Source: UBA1351 sp963677625
GTDB taxonomy: Bacteria > Bacillota > Clostridia > Lachnospirales > Vallitaleaceae
Reading direction: 5' to 3'
DNA: 64,000 nucleotides
Assembly (NCBI GenBank): GCA_963677625.2
Contig: CAXXSW010000003.1
Coordinates: forward strand, 62,001 to 126,000
In this document: positions 63,712-64,000 of the stretch, in pieces
Layout of the letters: each line of letters begins with the position of its first letter
How positions within the stretch are numbered: the stretch's first letter is position 1
Position numbers and translations under genes: made by a program
The notes under the pieces: model-generated
What the model was told of the DNA's origin: nothing
What the model saw: only the letters and a program-made list of their open reading frames with translations
Databases searched by the model: none

Positions 63712-63770
63712 ACTTGACACACAGTAATCTTGGTAGTAGCATTAACTAATAACATTACTGTGTGTCAAGT
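63712..63770. repeat. Perfect 17-bp inverted repeat
   Basis: ACTTGACACACAGTAAT (63712-63728) and its exact reverse complement (63754-63770) flank a 25-bp spacer. The left arm contains TTGACA. No T tract follows on either side. It lies between the S-component gene and the next ORF, so it may be an operator or a small mobile-element remnant. Confidence 0.8.
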
Positions 63771-63792
63771 AAATATAGAGTAAGAGGACAAG

Positions 63793-64000
63793 ATGAAATA
63801 CCTTAAGGATATTATTAAATTCAAAACTGAAGAACCAATGGCTAATCAAATTTTTAACATTATCTTAATAATGGCACTTTTTGTCTCAGCTTTTAACATC
63901 ATTGGAAATCAATTTATCGGTTACCCCCAACATGTCAATCTTAAATGGGTCTTTTTTATCTTTCTTACCCTTCTTGTTCGTAGATACTATCCCAATTATG
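63793..64000 (+). CDS. Membrane protein, N-terminus only (partial)
   Basis: The first 69 residues of a gene that runs off the window's right end, behind AGAGGACAAG. After a short charged start (MKYLKDIIKFKTEEPM) there are two hydrophobic segments (QIFNIILIMALFVSAFNIIG, then WVFFIFLTLLV). Many membrane-anchored signalling proteins (GGDEF or kinase) begin this way, but the family cannot be read from this part. Confidence 0.55.
   Translation, partial: MKYLKDIIKFKTEEPMANQIFNIILIMALFVSAFNIIGNQFIGYPQHVNLKWVFFIFLTLLVRRYYPNY

Noticed and set aside
1..64000. CRISPR arrays, insertion sequences or prophage
   Set aside because: No regularly spaced direct repeats, transposase or integrase motifs, or phage structural genes were seen; the two tRNAs show no attachment-site duplication that I could find by eye.

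Overview
The window looks like chromosomal DNA of an anaerobic, low-GC, motile Firmicute of the class Clostridia. The genes are AT-rich with strong AGGAGG-type ribosome binding sites. They include a tungsten/molybdenum aldehyde:ferredoxin oxidoreductase, twin ferredoxin-MinD ATPases, an SLH-domain surface protein, ThiT and many c-di-GMP enzymes. I cannot name a genus; a Lachnospirales/Vallitaleaceae-type bacterium is only a guess. About three quarters of the genes lie on the minus strand. I see no prophage, insertion sequence, CRISPR array or rRNA.

Layout. 0-8 kb: a DsrE/YedF-like protein and a class V aminotransferase, a DUF975 protein, a tightly coupled GNAT / type II pantothenate kinase / RNase H-like / NUDIX operon, a large TPR-S41 protease and thioredoxin. 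8-22 kb: a CPBP protease, a PAS-GGDEF-HD-GYP protein, glycerophosphodiesterase, DUF4250, ilvD, an MFS transporter, a DbpA-like helicase, an EAL-CBS-GGDEF protein and a 7TM histidine kinase. 22-25 kb: azoR, then three consecutive frameshifted genes (marR, an AEC transporter and hpt), then intact APH-like and acylphosphatase genes. 26-30 kb: small conserved proteins, ndk, a lipoprotein and a tRNA-Val. 30-41 kb: an AAA ATPase, a membrane GGDEF-EAL protein, RecQ, an amidohydrolase, an aldo/keto reductase, and an aor operon with two MoaD/ThiS-like genes behind a Moco/Tuco-type riboswitch. 41-50 kb: AraC, Mn-type SOD behind a Fur-like box, an SLH-VanY peptidase, class II photolyase and a Crp/Fnr regulator. 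50.7-54 kb: an Orp-like cluster (DUF5320, DUF134, NifX, two ferredoxin-MinD ATPases, NifX) behind twin palindromes. 54-64 kb: a hybrid kinase, Fe-alcohol dehydrogenase, thiT behind a TPP riboswitch, tRNA-Arg, an alkyltransferase-like protein, a chemoreceptor, an FMN-binding membrane protein, an ECF S component and a partial membrane protein.

How the genes work together. Signalling is over-represented: three c-di-GMP enzymes, two histidine kinases and one chemoreceptor, several with substituted catalytic residues. Two metal-centred operons stand out: the aor operon under cofactor control, and the Orp-like cluster, whose twin 14-bp palindromes make the co-encoded DUF134 protein the obvious candidate regulator. 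A third regulatory unit is marR-azoR, joined by a shared operator-like sequence although marR itself reads as broken. The clustering of frameshifts in 22.6-24.5 kb should be resolved first, because it decides whether hpt, marR and an AEC transporter are really lost.
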